64,000 bases of DNA from Notamacropus eugenii. Lineage: Eukaryota > Chordata > Mammalia > Diprotodontia > Macropodidae. The first letter of the stretch is position 1. Every line of letters begins with the position of its first letter. Shown in pieces: positions 21,761-31,675 of this stretch. The stretch covers positions 113,721,744 through 113,785,743 of the forward strand of contig NC_092874.1 of assembly GCF_028372415.1 (NCBI RefSeq), given 5' to 3'. The position numbers and the translations under genes are program-made. The notes beneath the pieces were generated by a model, which saw only the letters and a list, made by a program, of their open reading frames with translations, did not search any database and was not told the origin of the DNA.

Positions 21761-21845
21761 TCTCTTTCTGTCTTTCTGTCTCTCTGTCTCTCTCTTTCTC
21801 TGTCTCTCCGTCTCTCTCTTTCTCTGTCTCTCCGTCTCTCTCTCA
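21530..21845. repeat. Compound (CT)n(GT)n microsatellite
   Basis: CT-rich lead, pure (CT)n at about 21,669-21,726, (GT)n to 21,758, then a decayed tract in which a TCTCTCTTTCTCTGTCTCTC-type unit is repeated twice. Long open frames on both strands (SLSLSL, CVCVCV, RERERE, HTHTHT peptides) are composition artefacts. Confidence 0.95.
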
Positions 21846-22194
21846 TTAGTTGCCACTGCCTCCTGCTTCCCACTATCTCCCCTCTCTCTTTTAGACAGAA
21901 TAGCATACCTAAGGACTATCAGACACATTTCTAGCTCTTTCAAACAAGCTCAGGGTCTGAATACCTCTGAACCACTTAATACAGTTTTTTTTCCTATTCA
22001 TTATATAGCCTTGCCTCTCAATGCACAGACATCCTAGAATCCATCAGAAAAGGATGTTTTGAAACAGGGACTAATCTAAGGGTTATGTTTGCAAAGAGTT
22101 TGTACTAGGAGAGAGACAATGGAATCACAAGACAGAGAAAGCTAGGACTCAAGGGGCAGGAGATGAGGCTACCTCCATCTTGGAGCGAAACTGA

Positions 22195-23097
22195 CTTTTT
22201 TTTTAATATTTTATTTTTATTATTATTTTTAATGTTTTACAATCACTGCCATGAAATTAAGATTTTATCCCCCCCACACCTACCCCCCACTATCCCCCTT
22301 ACACCCCACTACCGCATACAATTCTGTATAGGTTCTACATATACTTTCCTATTGAGTGTATTTTCACTATAGTCATGCTATGTAGTCGGACTAAAATAAA
22401 TGGAAGAAATCCTATAACAAATCAAAACATGATACACAAAAACACGCACACACAAACATGATCTACTACATTCTGCGAATGACTTCCATATTTCTTTCTC
22501 TGAGTGTGGAAGGCATTTTGCCTTAGAAATCCACCATTGGGATTTTTTTTTTAATAAGTTCTTGCATTATTAGAAATTCCAAGTCTACCAGAAAAAACTC
22601 TCACACACTGTGGTCTTTGCTGTGCACAAAGTTCTCCTGCTTCTGCTCCTTTCACTCAGCATCAGGTCATATAAGTCCTTCCAGGCCTCTCTGAAGTCTT
22701 CTTGTTCATCATTTCTTATGGCACAATAGTACTCCATTTCATATACCATATTTTATTCAGTCATTCCCCAATTGATGGGCATCCCCTTGACTTCCAGTTT
22801 TTGGCAACAACAAAGAGTGCTGCTATAAATATTTTTGTACGTGTGGGACCCTTTCCCATTTTTATGATCTCTTGGGGATACAGTCCTAGTAGCAATATTG
22901 CTGGGTCAAAGGATATGCACATTTTTGTAGCCCTTTGGGCATAGTTCCAAATTGCTCTCCAGAATGGTTGGATGAGCTCACAGCTCCACCAACAATGAAT
23001 TAGTGTTCCAACTCTCCCACATCCTCTCCAGCATTTATCATTTTCTTGTTCTGTCATGTTTGCCAGTCTTATAGGTGTGATGTGGTACCTCAGAGTA
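22195..23097 (-). mobile_element. L1 LINE 3' end with ORF2 C-terminal part
   Basis: Minus-strand copy truncated at its 5' side. From 23,057 down to about 22,761 a frame reads the C-terminal region of L1 ORF2p: residues CWRGCGRVGTLIHCWW (the cysteine-rich motif region), FWRAIWNYAQ, then FDPAILLLGLYPQEI and KIFIAALFVVAKNWK. Further downstream, in another frame, EMEYYCAIRNDEQ continues the known ORF2 end, so at least one frameshift separates them. The rest is 3' UTR ending at a T-rich run (A-tail in element sense) near 22,195-22,235. About 900 of an expected 6,000 or more bases are present, so it cannot move. Its sequence is less decayed than the L1 at 35.7 kb. Confidence 0.92.
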
Positions 23098-23660
23098 TAC
23101 TGACTTTTTCAGAAGCCTTCACACACAGCCTTCCCAAGAATTCCAAAACACCCATTTCTGGTGGATTGTGGGATGGATGTATATATCACAAGCCAGGGCC
23201 ACAATTAAGCATGCTCTAAGTCCCACTCATCACACAAGAAGTCCACATCAGGTGCTTGTGAAAACTTCTTGACTTGTCTTTGTTGCTCCAAGGGCACCAA
23301 AGTTTAGTTCTTGGATGAGTTAGGGTGACCTGGCTACATTGACCTCTTCCCTCTCCTGCTCAGGCCTGCCCTCTCCCCAACCAGCATAGCCCACTAACTG
23401 AAGGGCCAAGGAAAAGTACTTCCATCCTTTCCCATTGCATTTCCTATTTCTGACATTGTTCTCAGTGGCCAGGGTTAAACCATACACATTACACTGAGAG
23501 AGCAGGAGACATACAGATGGGGAAAGGAAGAAGTTGGTGGCCAGTGAGGGGGGCATTGTCACAATGGTAAGGATTTGTGTTTCTGTTACATAAAGATCTC
23601 TGCCTTGATGTTCATCAACAATAACTCACATTTGTTTTGTTTTATATGTAACCCAACTAG
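23098..23660. other. Unassigned sequence
   Basis: No repeat recognised. An 80-codon minus frame at 23,320-23,562 has no recognisable domain. Confidence 0.5.
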
Positions 23661-23661
23661 A

Positions 23662-23865
23662 ATATATTTCTACAAAGTATCCTCCTCATAACAATACTGT
23701 GAAGTAAGTTCTAACTTACAAGTAGCATTATACCCATTTTACAGATGTGGAAATGGAGCCTCATGACAGCAAAATGATTTGTCCATGGCCACACTGTGTC
23801 AAAACCAGAATGTGAATTCAGGTCTCCTGACTCCAAGTCCTGAATCCTTACCACTCACAACAGGC
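23662..23865 (-). repeat. MIR CORE-SINE
   Basis: CATTTTACAGATGTGGAAAT, TTGTCCATGGCCACACTGTG, TTCAGGTCTCCTGACTCCAA in reverse MIR order. Confidence 0.85.
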
Positions 23866-24635
23866 TCTGTCCCCTGAGTAATTAGAGCTATTAATACATA
23901 AAAGCATATTTATCATTTTAGGAGTTTATATTTCACAAGTAAGAGCCTGGCTTAGCAAACACACTCTCATGTGCTTGTGTAGTCATATCAAAAGTCCCTA
24001 CTGAAAGGATTAACCTTTGAAAGAGGAGATTCAAAAGCAAAATGTACGACTTTACTGGTAGGATTTAAAATCACGGTCACATTTCCATCAACCATCAACT
24101 TAAATGAGCCCAAGGTCATCGGCCAACTAGACTCTCTGGTCCACAGCTTACTGGTATGCCTTCCATCCAGCCACAGCTGACACCAAGCAGAAAACAGCTT
24201 CTCATAGAAGTGATGAGAGGTCACTGATACCCAAGAAAAGCTTGACGTTTCAACACCAAGAAGGAGCTTGTGTGCAGACGCCATTTAACTATTTACTTTC
24301 ACACTCTAGGACTGCCAGTGCTCCACACCCCAACGGTGCTAATCGACTGACACCAGGAAACATTTGGACTCTAAGGAGGAAGAGTCATAAAACCAGAAAT
24401 GTGGCTGCTCACTTTCTGCTGCTGTTACAGTATCTGGAACAACGAGTCCAATGAATTCTCCCTCTAAGGGACTCCACATAAGCTGTCTGAAGCAGCTTTT
24501 TAATCTGAAGTACCCTTCAAATGGACCATCCCCAATGGATGAAGATGATGGTACAGATGCTACACCAAAAGAATTCAGTTTGAATTGCTGTTGTTTTTTT
24601 ATGGTAGTGGGGATGGATTGACTCCAGCCACCCAT
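23866..24635. other. Unassigned block with two minus-strand frames
   Basis: Non-repetitive by eye. Minus-strand frames of 107 (24,339-24,662) and 98 codons (23,988-24,284) lie in the same phase but three in-phase stops separate them. No domain is recognised and there is no splice or poly(A) context, so I do not call a gene. Confidence 0.45.
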
Positions 24636-24637
24636 GC

Positions 24638-24772
24638 TCAGACAACCTGGATCAGAATCCATACTACTTACAGGATTTTGGACAAGTCATTCCTCCTCTT
24701 GGGACCTCAGTTTCCTCATTTGTAAAACAAGAGAGTTCTACTATGGATCTAACTCACATGATCCCATGTTCT
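24638..24772 (+). repeat. MIR fragment
   Basis: CAGACAACCTGGATCAGAAT, GGACCTCAGTTTCCTCATTT and GTAAAACAAGAGAGTTCTAC match MIR body and core. Confidence 0.75.
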
Positions 24773-25220
24773 TACTCTCTGCTCCTTTTTCCCCCATTGA
24801 ACGGTAGTATAAGGCTGGATTTTGCAGAATTTTTGAGAGCCTAGAAGACTTCCTTTGTGTCAAGCTAACTGTCCTATAGAAGGCTCATATCCATGATCTG
24901 AGACAATGCTTTTCCTACCCTCAACAACGCCACTAGAGGAGACAGTGTATCCCAGGCAGAGACAATTCTCTTCCTTCTGGTTCATCCACCTACCTGATCC
25001 CTCTGCTTACTGGCTGCCTGGTGCTCTGAGGATGACTGTACCTTGAGGCCAACTCAGTAACTAGTGAGTCCTTGACTGTAACTGTCATGTCATAAGAAGG
25101 CCTAGCCTGTCCTATTCCACAACCACATCAATCTACTCTACGTCCACACCAACTGCCTAGACCCTCCTTACCCCTCCCCTACCAAAAAAATCCCTTTTTC
25201 CATCTCCTCTTTGTTTTCGT
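24773..25220. other. Unassigned sequence
   Basis: No element or gene recognised. The last part is C/T-rich and may be diverged L2 upstream of the clear L2 end. Confidence 0.5.
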
Positions 25221-25221
25221 C

Positions 25222-25342
25222 TTCCCCTTTACAATATAAACTCCTTGAAAGTTGGAACTTTCTGGTTTTCTTGGTTGTGTATCCCAGAGTGCCTAGCACA
25301 GTGCCTAACACATAGTAAATACTTAATAAATGTTCAGTCTCT
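25222..25342 (+). repeat. L2 3' end
   Basis: ACAATATAAACTCCTTGAAA, GTGTATCCCAGAGTGCCTAG, CACAGTGCCTAACACATAGT and AATACTTAATAAATGTTCA are classic L2 3' UTR order. Confidence 0.9.
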
Positions 25343-25344
25343 TC

Positions 25345-25440
25345 CCACTAACATGCCATGTGATCTCAGGAAAGTCATTTAATTTCTCTGCCTCAATGTC
25401 CTCAAATGGGAAAAATGTGGGGATGTCAAATGGAAATTAT
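25345..25440 (+). repeat. MIR fragment
   Basis: GCCATGTGATCTCAGGAAAG, TCTGCCTCAATGTCCTCAAA, GGGAAAAATGTGGGGATG. Core region only. Confidence 0.6.
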
Positions 25441-25920
25441 TATTATTATCATTCCTACTTCAAAGGAGGGTTATGAAAGGAAGGTTTTTAAAAAGTTCAA
25501 ACATGTCAGTATCAGTTGTGGGCCCAGAGAATGTAGGCCCATCCTAAGGAAAGAATTCCAAAACTACCCTGTCCTCCCAGCTCAAACTGTTCCTCAGCCT
25601 GTCCCAATACAAAATCCAGAGGCATCTACTTAATTCCACTCTCCTTAATTTTATAGCTAAGTCCATTCCTTGTATGCCCACTAGACCGGGCATGTTGTCA
25701 TTTTTACAATAGTAAGTTATTGATCTGAACAAGACAGAGCCCAGAAACAAGGTTGAAAAAAAACATTAGAGCCAGCAGGGCTGTCCCCTGGGAACGACAA
25801 ATCGGGGTAGTTGTCCTGGATGTCAGGCTGGTGTAGCAAGCCAGAGTGACTTGAGTAGCAAGTAGCACATGGGAGGTGGCACCAGCAGCTAGTATCCAAA
25901 AAAAGCCAGAGTCATGGAAC
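25441..25920. other. Unassigned sequence
   Basis: No repeat recognised. Overlapping frames of 60-75 codons on both strands are unsupported. Confidence 0.5.
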
Positions 25921-25921
25921 A

Positions 25922-26042
25922 AGGAGCAATCTTTTTATTTGACAGACGATGAAATAGATGCAGAGAGGTTAAGGAAATTGCCTGTGGTCACATAGCTAAT
26001 TAATTAATGGTGAAGTTAGGACCTGAGATTCAGAGACAATCA
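25922..26042 (-). repeat. MIR fragment
   Basis: TTTATTTGACAGACGATGAA, GCAGAGAGGTTAAGGAAATT, GTCACATAGCTAATTAATTA in reverse MIR order. Confidence 0.7.
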
Positions 26043-26439
26043 GGATGTAACAGCACTACCCAGCCCTGTCCCTACCCTGCCTCATGACACTAAGACAAAT
26101 TAGGCAGGAATGGAACTGGGTGCACCTCCTTCCTCCATCCATATGCACTCAGGCTGTGATGCCATCCAAGGGCATCGCCTCCCTTTGGCCAGATATAACC
26201 CTTTTACCAACTGCAGTTCCTTCTCTTCATACTTACTGTTCCTTTAATCAAGCCTACTCTTGATAACAGTTCTCATCTGAACCAGATTTCACTGATATCA
26301 AAAACTTAAGAAGAATGCACGTTGTCACTTGTCCCAAGCTCCCTCAGACTCTCATAGGTGAAATGAACCAAAAATTTTATAACTATTTCAAGTCATAGCC
26401 ATACTGTTCCACTTGGCCCGATGGTCCAGACCTATTTGT
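26043..26439. other. Unassigned sequence
   Basis: No element recognised. Confidence 0.5.
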
Positions 26440-26607
26440 GTGGACTCATAGATTTAGACCCAGAAGGAAATGTAGAGGTCATCAAATCCAAGACATTTTA
26501 TAGATGAGAAAACAGAGGCAAGAGTGGTGAAGCAGCTAGTCTCCATTCCCACAGTGGAAATCTGAAGCTTCCAAATAAAGGATAGTTTCCATGACACCAC
26601 ACTATTC
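26440..26607 (-). repeat. MIR-type SINE
   Basis: GGACTCATAGATTTAGACCC tail, CATTTTATAGATGAGAAAAC core, and CATGACACCACACTATTC head end, reverse orientation with the extended tail type. Confidence 0.75.
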
Positions 26608-27012
26608 TATTAAACAGAAAACTGTGAAAGGTCAAAAGTATAAAGTAAACACGAACACCATGACGGACACATGGAGAACGTGAGAACAGGGCAGCAAAGT
26701 TTAAAGGTCAGTTTTTCTGAAAAAGTTCCCGGTTTTGTTCCACTTTCTGTGGACAAAAGTTGCTTCCTCTTTTTTTTTTTTTAACCTCCATATACTGCAG
26801 ATACTTTAATCTTATATGCACATCCTCATTCCTTTCTTTCCTTTCATTATGATAAAATGGACAAGCACTCAAGGTCACTGACTGGAGAATAATTTTAAAT
26901 CTGAGTCTCCATATAAGCATGGTGAAAAGACCACTTCCTTCTCCATATCCCAATGATCCCCTACCTCCCCATTATATATCTCTACTCTAACACCTCTAGC
27001 TGATGACCAAAA
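26608..27012. other. Unassigned sequence
   Basis: Contains a T12-type run near 26,771-26,782. No gene or element recognised. Confidence 0.5.
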
Positions 27013-27014
27013 CT

Positions 27015-27280
27015 TATTAAAGACAACTAGTTAGTGCAGTAGAAAGAGTACCCAGCCTGGAGGCAGGAAGACCTGAGTTCAAATCCAGCCTTAGACACTT
27101 ACCAGCTGTGTGATCTTGGGCAAGACATTGGACCTCAGTTTCTTCATCTGTAAAATGGGGATAATATGAGCTACCTAACTTGCAGAGTTGTTGTGAGCAT
27201 CAAATGAGATATTTGTAAAGCATTCAGCACAGTGCCTGGCATATATACTGGTACTGTATAAATGCTAGTTCTTATTACCA
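27015..27280 (+). repeat. MIR CORE-SINE, full length
   Basis: ACAACTAGTTAGTGCAGTAG head, GGAAGACCTGAGTTCAAATC, CATCTGTAAAATGGGGATAA core, GCACAGTGCCTGGCATATAT and AAATGCTAGTTCTTATTA end. One of the best-preserved copies. Confidence 0.93.
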
Positions 27281-27326
27281 ACCCACAACTGAATCTGCAC
27301 AGGGAAATTTGGAAGCACTGAATCCC

Positions 27327-27328
<2 letters not shown>

Positions 27329-27384
<56 letters not shown>
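27329..27384. repeat. (AC)28 microsatellite
   Basis: A perfect AC run of 56 bases, so probably polymorphic. Confidence 0.95.
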
Positions 27385-27388
<4 letters not shown>

Positions 27389-27509
27389 CCCTTTCCTTTA
27401 GTTATTCATAAGGTAGCAAGGGAAAAACTAATGAAAAGTTCAAGGATTCAGGAGTGACCAACTGAGGATCCTATATTTCTGAAACATCTGTGCACACTTT
27501 TTTGTGTCC

Positions 27510-27712
27510 TCAAAAACAGTGAAAAGGATGTTTGGAATAAGAAGACACAAGTCCAAATCCCCTTTCTGCCACTCACTACCTGTGGGACCTTAGAAAAGTC
27601 TCACCCACCCTAATCCTCAGTTTCCTCATCTATAAACCTAAATGGGTTGAACTAAGTGGCTTGGAACCCTTGCAACTCTAAATGTTCAATCTTATTATGC
27701 TATGATGATGTG
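27510..27712 (+). repeat. MIR-type SINE
   Basis: AATAAGAAGACACAAGTCCA, CTCAGTTTCCTCATCTATAA core, GGGTTGAACTAAGTGGC and a CCCTTGCAACTCTAAATGTT extended tail. Confidence 0.8.
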
Positions 27713-27877
27713 GGTTTGGGGCATGGTTTGGATTACAATGGTTGTAGAGTCTGTAACTTGGTGATCTTCTCATGCTGAATCAATAGATGACCAACATGAA
27801 GTAGTAAAAAGAGGCCTGGACTTTACAGTCAGGAGATCTGGGAATAACACAGCAGGAAATAACACAGCAAAGAGGCA

Positions 27878-28001
27878 ATGGGGCAGCTAGGTGACACAGT
27901 GAATAGACCAACCAGCCCTGGAGTTGGGAGACCCTGAGTTCAAATTCAGTCTCAGACACTTGACACTTACTAGCTGTGTGACTTTGAACAACTCACTTAA
28001 C
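27878..28001 (+). repeat. tRNA-SINE head, 3' part missing
   Basis: GGGGCAGCTAGGTGACACAG, GAGTTCAAATTCAGTCTCAG, ACTTGACACTTACTAGCTGT and CACTTAAC. The SINE stops exactly where the inverted-repeat structure begins, so its tail was replaced or truncated. Confidence 0.85.
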
Positions 28002-28449
28002 TTAAAATCTCAACACACAAAGATAGCTCCAGGAGTTCAATGATCATTCTTCTCTTCCTCCTCTATGTCAGATGCTTTTGTCCTCCAACCTTTCAACACA
28101 AAATCAGGGTCTCATCTTCCTCTTTGCATTCTTTTTCCTTTATAAGTGTTTTTCCTCCTAATCTTTCATGGAACTGTTGAATAGGTAGAGAAGAAATAGA
28201 GACAGTGCTTGTACCTTCTCCTCTAGCAAGGAATAAAGATTGAATTTTGCGCACATGTAACTGCTTCTTAGTTGCTACTGACAGACACCCAAACATCATA
28301 TGACCTCTGAAGGTCAATGAAATATTTCCTTGCCTTTTGGGCTTGCTGAAATGGAATTCCTTAGTTCTGTGTCCCATCTGACACGGAGGAGGAAGAGAAG
28401 AAGGACCATTGAACTCCTGGAGCTATCTATGTGTGTTAAGAGATTTTAA
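28002..28449. repeat. Large inverted repeat, 73/75-nt arms, 300-nt spacer
   Basis: Left arm 28,002-28,074 and right arm 28,375-28,449 are reverse complements with about five substitutions and one 2-base gap. The shared core includes GATAGCTCCAGGAGTTCAAT on the left strand. Both outer edges carry TTAA. The spacer has no recognised coding or repeat content. It could be a non-autonomous DNA transposon or an inverted local duplication. I cannot place it in a family. Confidence 0.85.
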
Positions 28450-28984
28450 ACTTTTCCTATAAAGAATGAATGGAATTAAACATTCTGAGGAGAAAGCAAC
28501 TTCTCATGTTCTAAGGGATGGCAGCAAAGACCCAAGAGGTCACCAGATAAGAGACTATCTACTGGTTGCAGGAATGAATGGAATCCAGGTGGTTGGTCAT
28601 TTCTCACTATGAGAAACTTACAGTGGACAGATGTTGACCTGAAGGGGATAATGGAGGATAGTCTGTCTTTGAGTTACTGTTTATCTACAATATGATGGTT
28701 ATCCTCTCTAGATATATTAAAACTGACTACCAATACTTGCTTCTAATGCCAGATGTATGGCAGGACAAGTGATATCATCAGAAAGTGATAGCAAATAAAG
28801 AAGCAATAAAATATCTCCAGAGAGCATGAAATCCTGGTCAATAAACTAAAGAACTTTGGAGCACAAGTGGTGTTTTCATCCCTGTTGCCAATTGAAAGTA
28901 CAGGTTTCAGAAGAGAAAGGATGGTTAGGGGTTATGATGAGTCAATTAAAAAAAATGATGCCGGAGAATTTTCCTATTTCTGTC
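28450..28984. other. Unassigned sequence
   Basis: No gene or repeat recognised between the inverted repeat and the long L2. Confidence 0.5.
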
Positions 28985-29845
28985 AAGATCATCATCATCG
29001 TTCCAGGCATCTAGATGTGCCACCTCCATGTCATAATTGACTCCTTACTCCCACTCACCCCATATATTCAGTCAGTTGCCAGGTCTTGTCATTTCTTTCT
29101 CAATAGCATCTCTCAGGATACATTCTCTTCTCTCTGTTTATATCCTAAGTCAGGTCCTCATTGCCTCTTGCCTAGATCAGAGGTGGAGGCCACATGTGGT
29201 GTCAAGACCACAGGCTCCCCACCCCTGGTCTAGACTATTGTAACAACCCCCTAATTAGTCTCTCTGCCTCAGTTCTCTCCTCACTCCAACCCATCAGTCA
29301 TCCACACATTTGCCACAGTGATTTTTCTAAAGGGCAGTTGTGACCAGATCACCTCCCCAATCAATAAACTCCAATAGCACCCTATTACCTTTTGGATCAA
29401 ATAGAAGCCCTTCTGTTTAACATTTAAAGCTTTTCACAGCCTAGTCCCTTCCTACCTTTCCAGTCTTCTTCCCCATTATTCCCTTTCATATATTCTACAG
29501 TCTAACTATATATTCTGTTCCTCACACACACACCATTCTATTTTCCACCACTGTGTTTTTGCTCTGCTGTCCCCATGCCTGGAATGCTCTCCTTCCACAC
29601 CTCTGCTTCTTCCTTCCAAGCTCAGGTCAAATGCTGTCTTCTATAGGAGACTTTTCCTGGTCCCCAGAGCTCCCTCTAAGATTTTCTTGTATCTATTTTG
29701 TAAGGGTCTTGTTTTTGCCTACAAATGTATCTGTCTCTCCCATTAAAGTCTGATGTCCCTGAGGGCAGGGATTCTATACTTTTGTCTTTGTATCCCTAAT
29801 GCTTAGCACAGTGCCTGGTCCATGATAAATGCTTTTTGATTGATC
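28985..29845 (+). repeat. L2 LINE, long 3' part
   Basis: Over 800 bases of L2 3' sequence: CTATTGTAACAACCCCCTAA, CAGTGATTTTTCTAAAGGGC, GACCAGATCACCTCCCC, CCATGCCTGGAATGCTCTCC, CCCTGAGGGCAGGGATTCTA, GCTTAGCACAGTGCCTGG and a TTGATTGAT end. The upstream part from 28,985 is more diverged. A 50-bp hAT remnant is inserted at 29,178. Confidence 0.9.
29178..29227. mobile_element. 50-bp hAT-type remnant with target duplication
   Basis: Ends CAGAGGTGGAGG and CCCCACCCCTG are imperfect inverted repeats. Flanked by GCCTAGAT (29,170-29,177) and GTCTAGAC (29,228-29,235), an 8-bp target duplication with two changes, as expected for hAT elements. It interrupts the L2 TGCCTAGACTATTG context. No coding capacity. 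Confidence 0.75.
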
Positions 29846-29907
29846 AGTTGGGAAAAAAATGGCAGCCTCTTGGACAGATGTGGAGTACATTTAATAAGAA
29901 TCATTCA

Positions 29908-30025
29908 TATGTGTGTATATGTATATATATGTGTGTATACATATCTATATATACATACATATCTAGATAGATAGGTGATAGATAGATGGATAGACAGATA
30001 GACAGACAGATATGTATGTATTTGC
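29908..30025. repeat. TATG/GATA compound microsatellite
   Basis: GTGTGTATATGTATATATAT, ACATACATAT, then GATAGATGGATAGACAGATA units. Several motif switches within 120 bases. Confidence 0.9.
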
Positions 30026-30049
30026 CTAGACTTGTGGACCTAATCAAGA

Positions 30050-31335
30050 TGGTTATAAGCTGACAATGGAAGGAAGAGAAAACTTACCATACACAATCAC
30101 CAACCAAGTAGTAGATATGTTATAGGAAGAAGGCAGGTGGAGAGACCCAATAATTCACAAGGAGGAGAAATAATAATACTCATTGCCTCATAAATGCACA
30201 AACTATAAGGAATAAGGAAAGTGAATTAGACAGCTTAACATGAGGAAATAAATTTGACCTATGGGGTCAAATGTCACTGAATATCACTGAAACTTAATGG
30301 GATCTGACTAGTGACTAGAACATAATATTTATTCAAAAGTAATAAATTAAATCAAAAGGGAAATGGAGTAGCATTGTACATAAAAAGGATGCATTCCCTA
30401 TGACAAAGTCCATGAACCAGGGAGGGGAGAGTATTTGGAGAGATCTGGGTTAGAATCACCATAGAAAGAAACAGATGCAATATTATGGTAGGAGTATACT
30501 ATATGTCATGAAGTCATAAGAAGGAAATGCAGAAACAGATTTTTTAAAAAAACCTATTATGTGTGGAAATATCCTAAAGGAAATTTATTAGCCATAAGGA
30601 AGAAATATCTAAGTACTTGAAATAGATTAAAGGTCCAGCACCTGGACTTGGTAGAGCATGATGGAAGTATTTCAACCACCCAAACATCTGCCAGAGCTTC
30701 CTCTCTGCCAAGAGCATGATAAATGGTAAAGTCTTATTACGATCATCTCATACTTCAAAATGCAGAGAAAGTGATAAGAGGAAAAACTATTCTGAAACTG
30801 ATTATGACCATAAGAAGAAACTTGTTGCCAAAGTAGAAATGACAGCAACAACTGGAGGGAGTATTTCTGCCATATTTGAGTTTGTGACATGAGGAAGGGA
30901 AAGACAGGCATGCCATGACAGTGATATCCGCCCTAGATTTAGGATCGTCTCTTGGACAAATGTCCCATCAGGGGAGTTGGCCCAAGAACAACATGAATCT
31001 CCCAAGAAAAACCAGAAGCTATAAGGAGAAGTTGTCTCCACATAAGTAGGGGAAAACTTCCTAACAGAATTAGAGCACTCCAGACATGGAATGAGCTGCC
31101 TCAGGAGGTTTCCCCTCATTGGAGGTCTTGAAACAGAGGCTGGATGATCACTTGTTCAATCCTATTCAATTCAGTAAGCATTTATTAAGCACCTACTATG
31201 TGCCATGTGCTGAGCCTAGGCACTAGAGATATTTGCCAAAGACATTTCTGGGGATTTTGTAGAGGGGATTCACATTTCAGGTATGTGTGGGCCAACATGA
31301 CTGTTGAAGTCTCTTGCAAATCTGAGACTCTGATT
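30050..31335 (+). repeat. CR1/L3-type LINE, 3' region
   Basis: The 3' end is clear: GGGGAAAACTTCCTAACAGA, GAATGAGCTGCCTCAGGAGG, CATTGGAGGTCTTGAAACAG, GAGGCTGGATGATCACTTGT, resuming after an insertion with TTGTAGAGGGGATTC. Upstream, ATTATGGTAGGAGTATACTA suggests ORF2 of the same class, but the stretch 30,050-30,980 is decayed and its limits are uncertain. No usable reading frame remains. Confidence 0.65.
31161..31242 (+). repeat. Family A piece inside CR1/L3
   Basis: AAGCATTTATTAAGCACCTA, CTATGTGCCATGTGCTGAGC. CR1/L3 sequence lies on both sides, so this inserted later. Confidence 0.7.
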
Positions 31336-31349
31336 TGGTGAAAGACATA

Positions 31350-31675
31350 ATGAGAAAAAGAGAATAATGAAAAATAAACAGGGAGAGAAAGAGAGACAGA
31401 AACAGAAATAGAGAGACAGAGAAAGACAGAGAGAAAAGACAAAGAGAGACAGAGAGAAACAAAGAGAGAGATGGGACAGAGAGAGAATCATGAAAACAGA
31501 AAGACAGAGGCTGAGAGATAAAGGAAGAGATATAGACAGAGAAGGAATAGAGAGACTAAGATGGGATGGAGAGAGAGAGGGAGGAGAAAATGAGAAAGAG
31601 GGAGAGAGGGAGAAAGGAGAAAAGGAAGAGAGAGGAGGGAGAGAGAAAGAAAGGGAAAGAGAGAGAACACTAAAG
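31350..31675. repeat. Purine (GAGA) tract, 325 bases
   Basis: Mostly AGAGAGACAGAGA and GGAGAGAGGGAG units with few pyrimidines on the plus strand. Overlapping open frames on both strands are artefacts. Confidence 0.92.

Noticed and set aside
21428-21943. 171-codon minus-strand frame, the longest in the window, and three plus-strand frames over the same place
   Set aside because: They read RERERE/HTHTHT or SLSLSL/CVCVCV from a CT/GT microsatellite and extend into a MIR. Composition alone keeps them open.
23988-24662. Two minus-strand frames of 107 and 98 codons in the same phase
   Set aside because: Three in-phase stops lie between them, no domain is recognised, and no splice or start context supports exons.
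29905-30025. GATA/TATG array considered as a CRISPR-like or regulatory repeat
   Set aside because: It is a plain microsatellite without regular spacers, and the genome is a mammal's.
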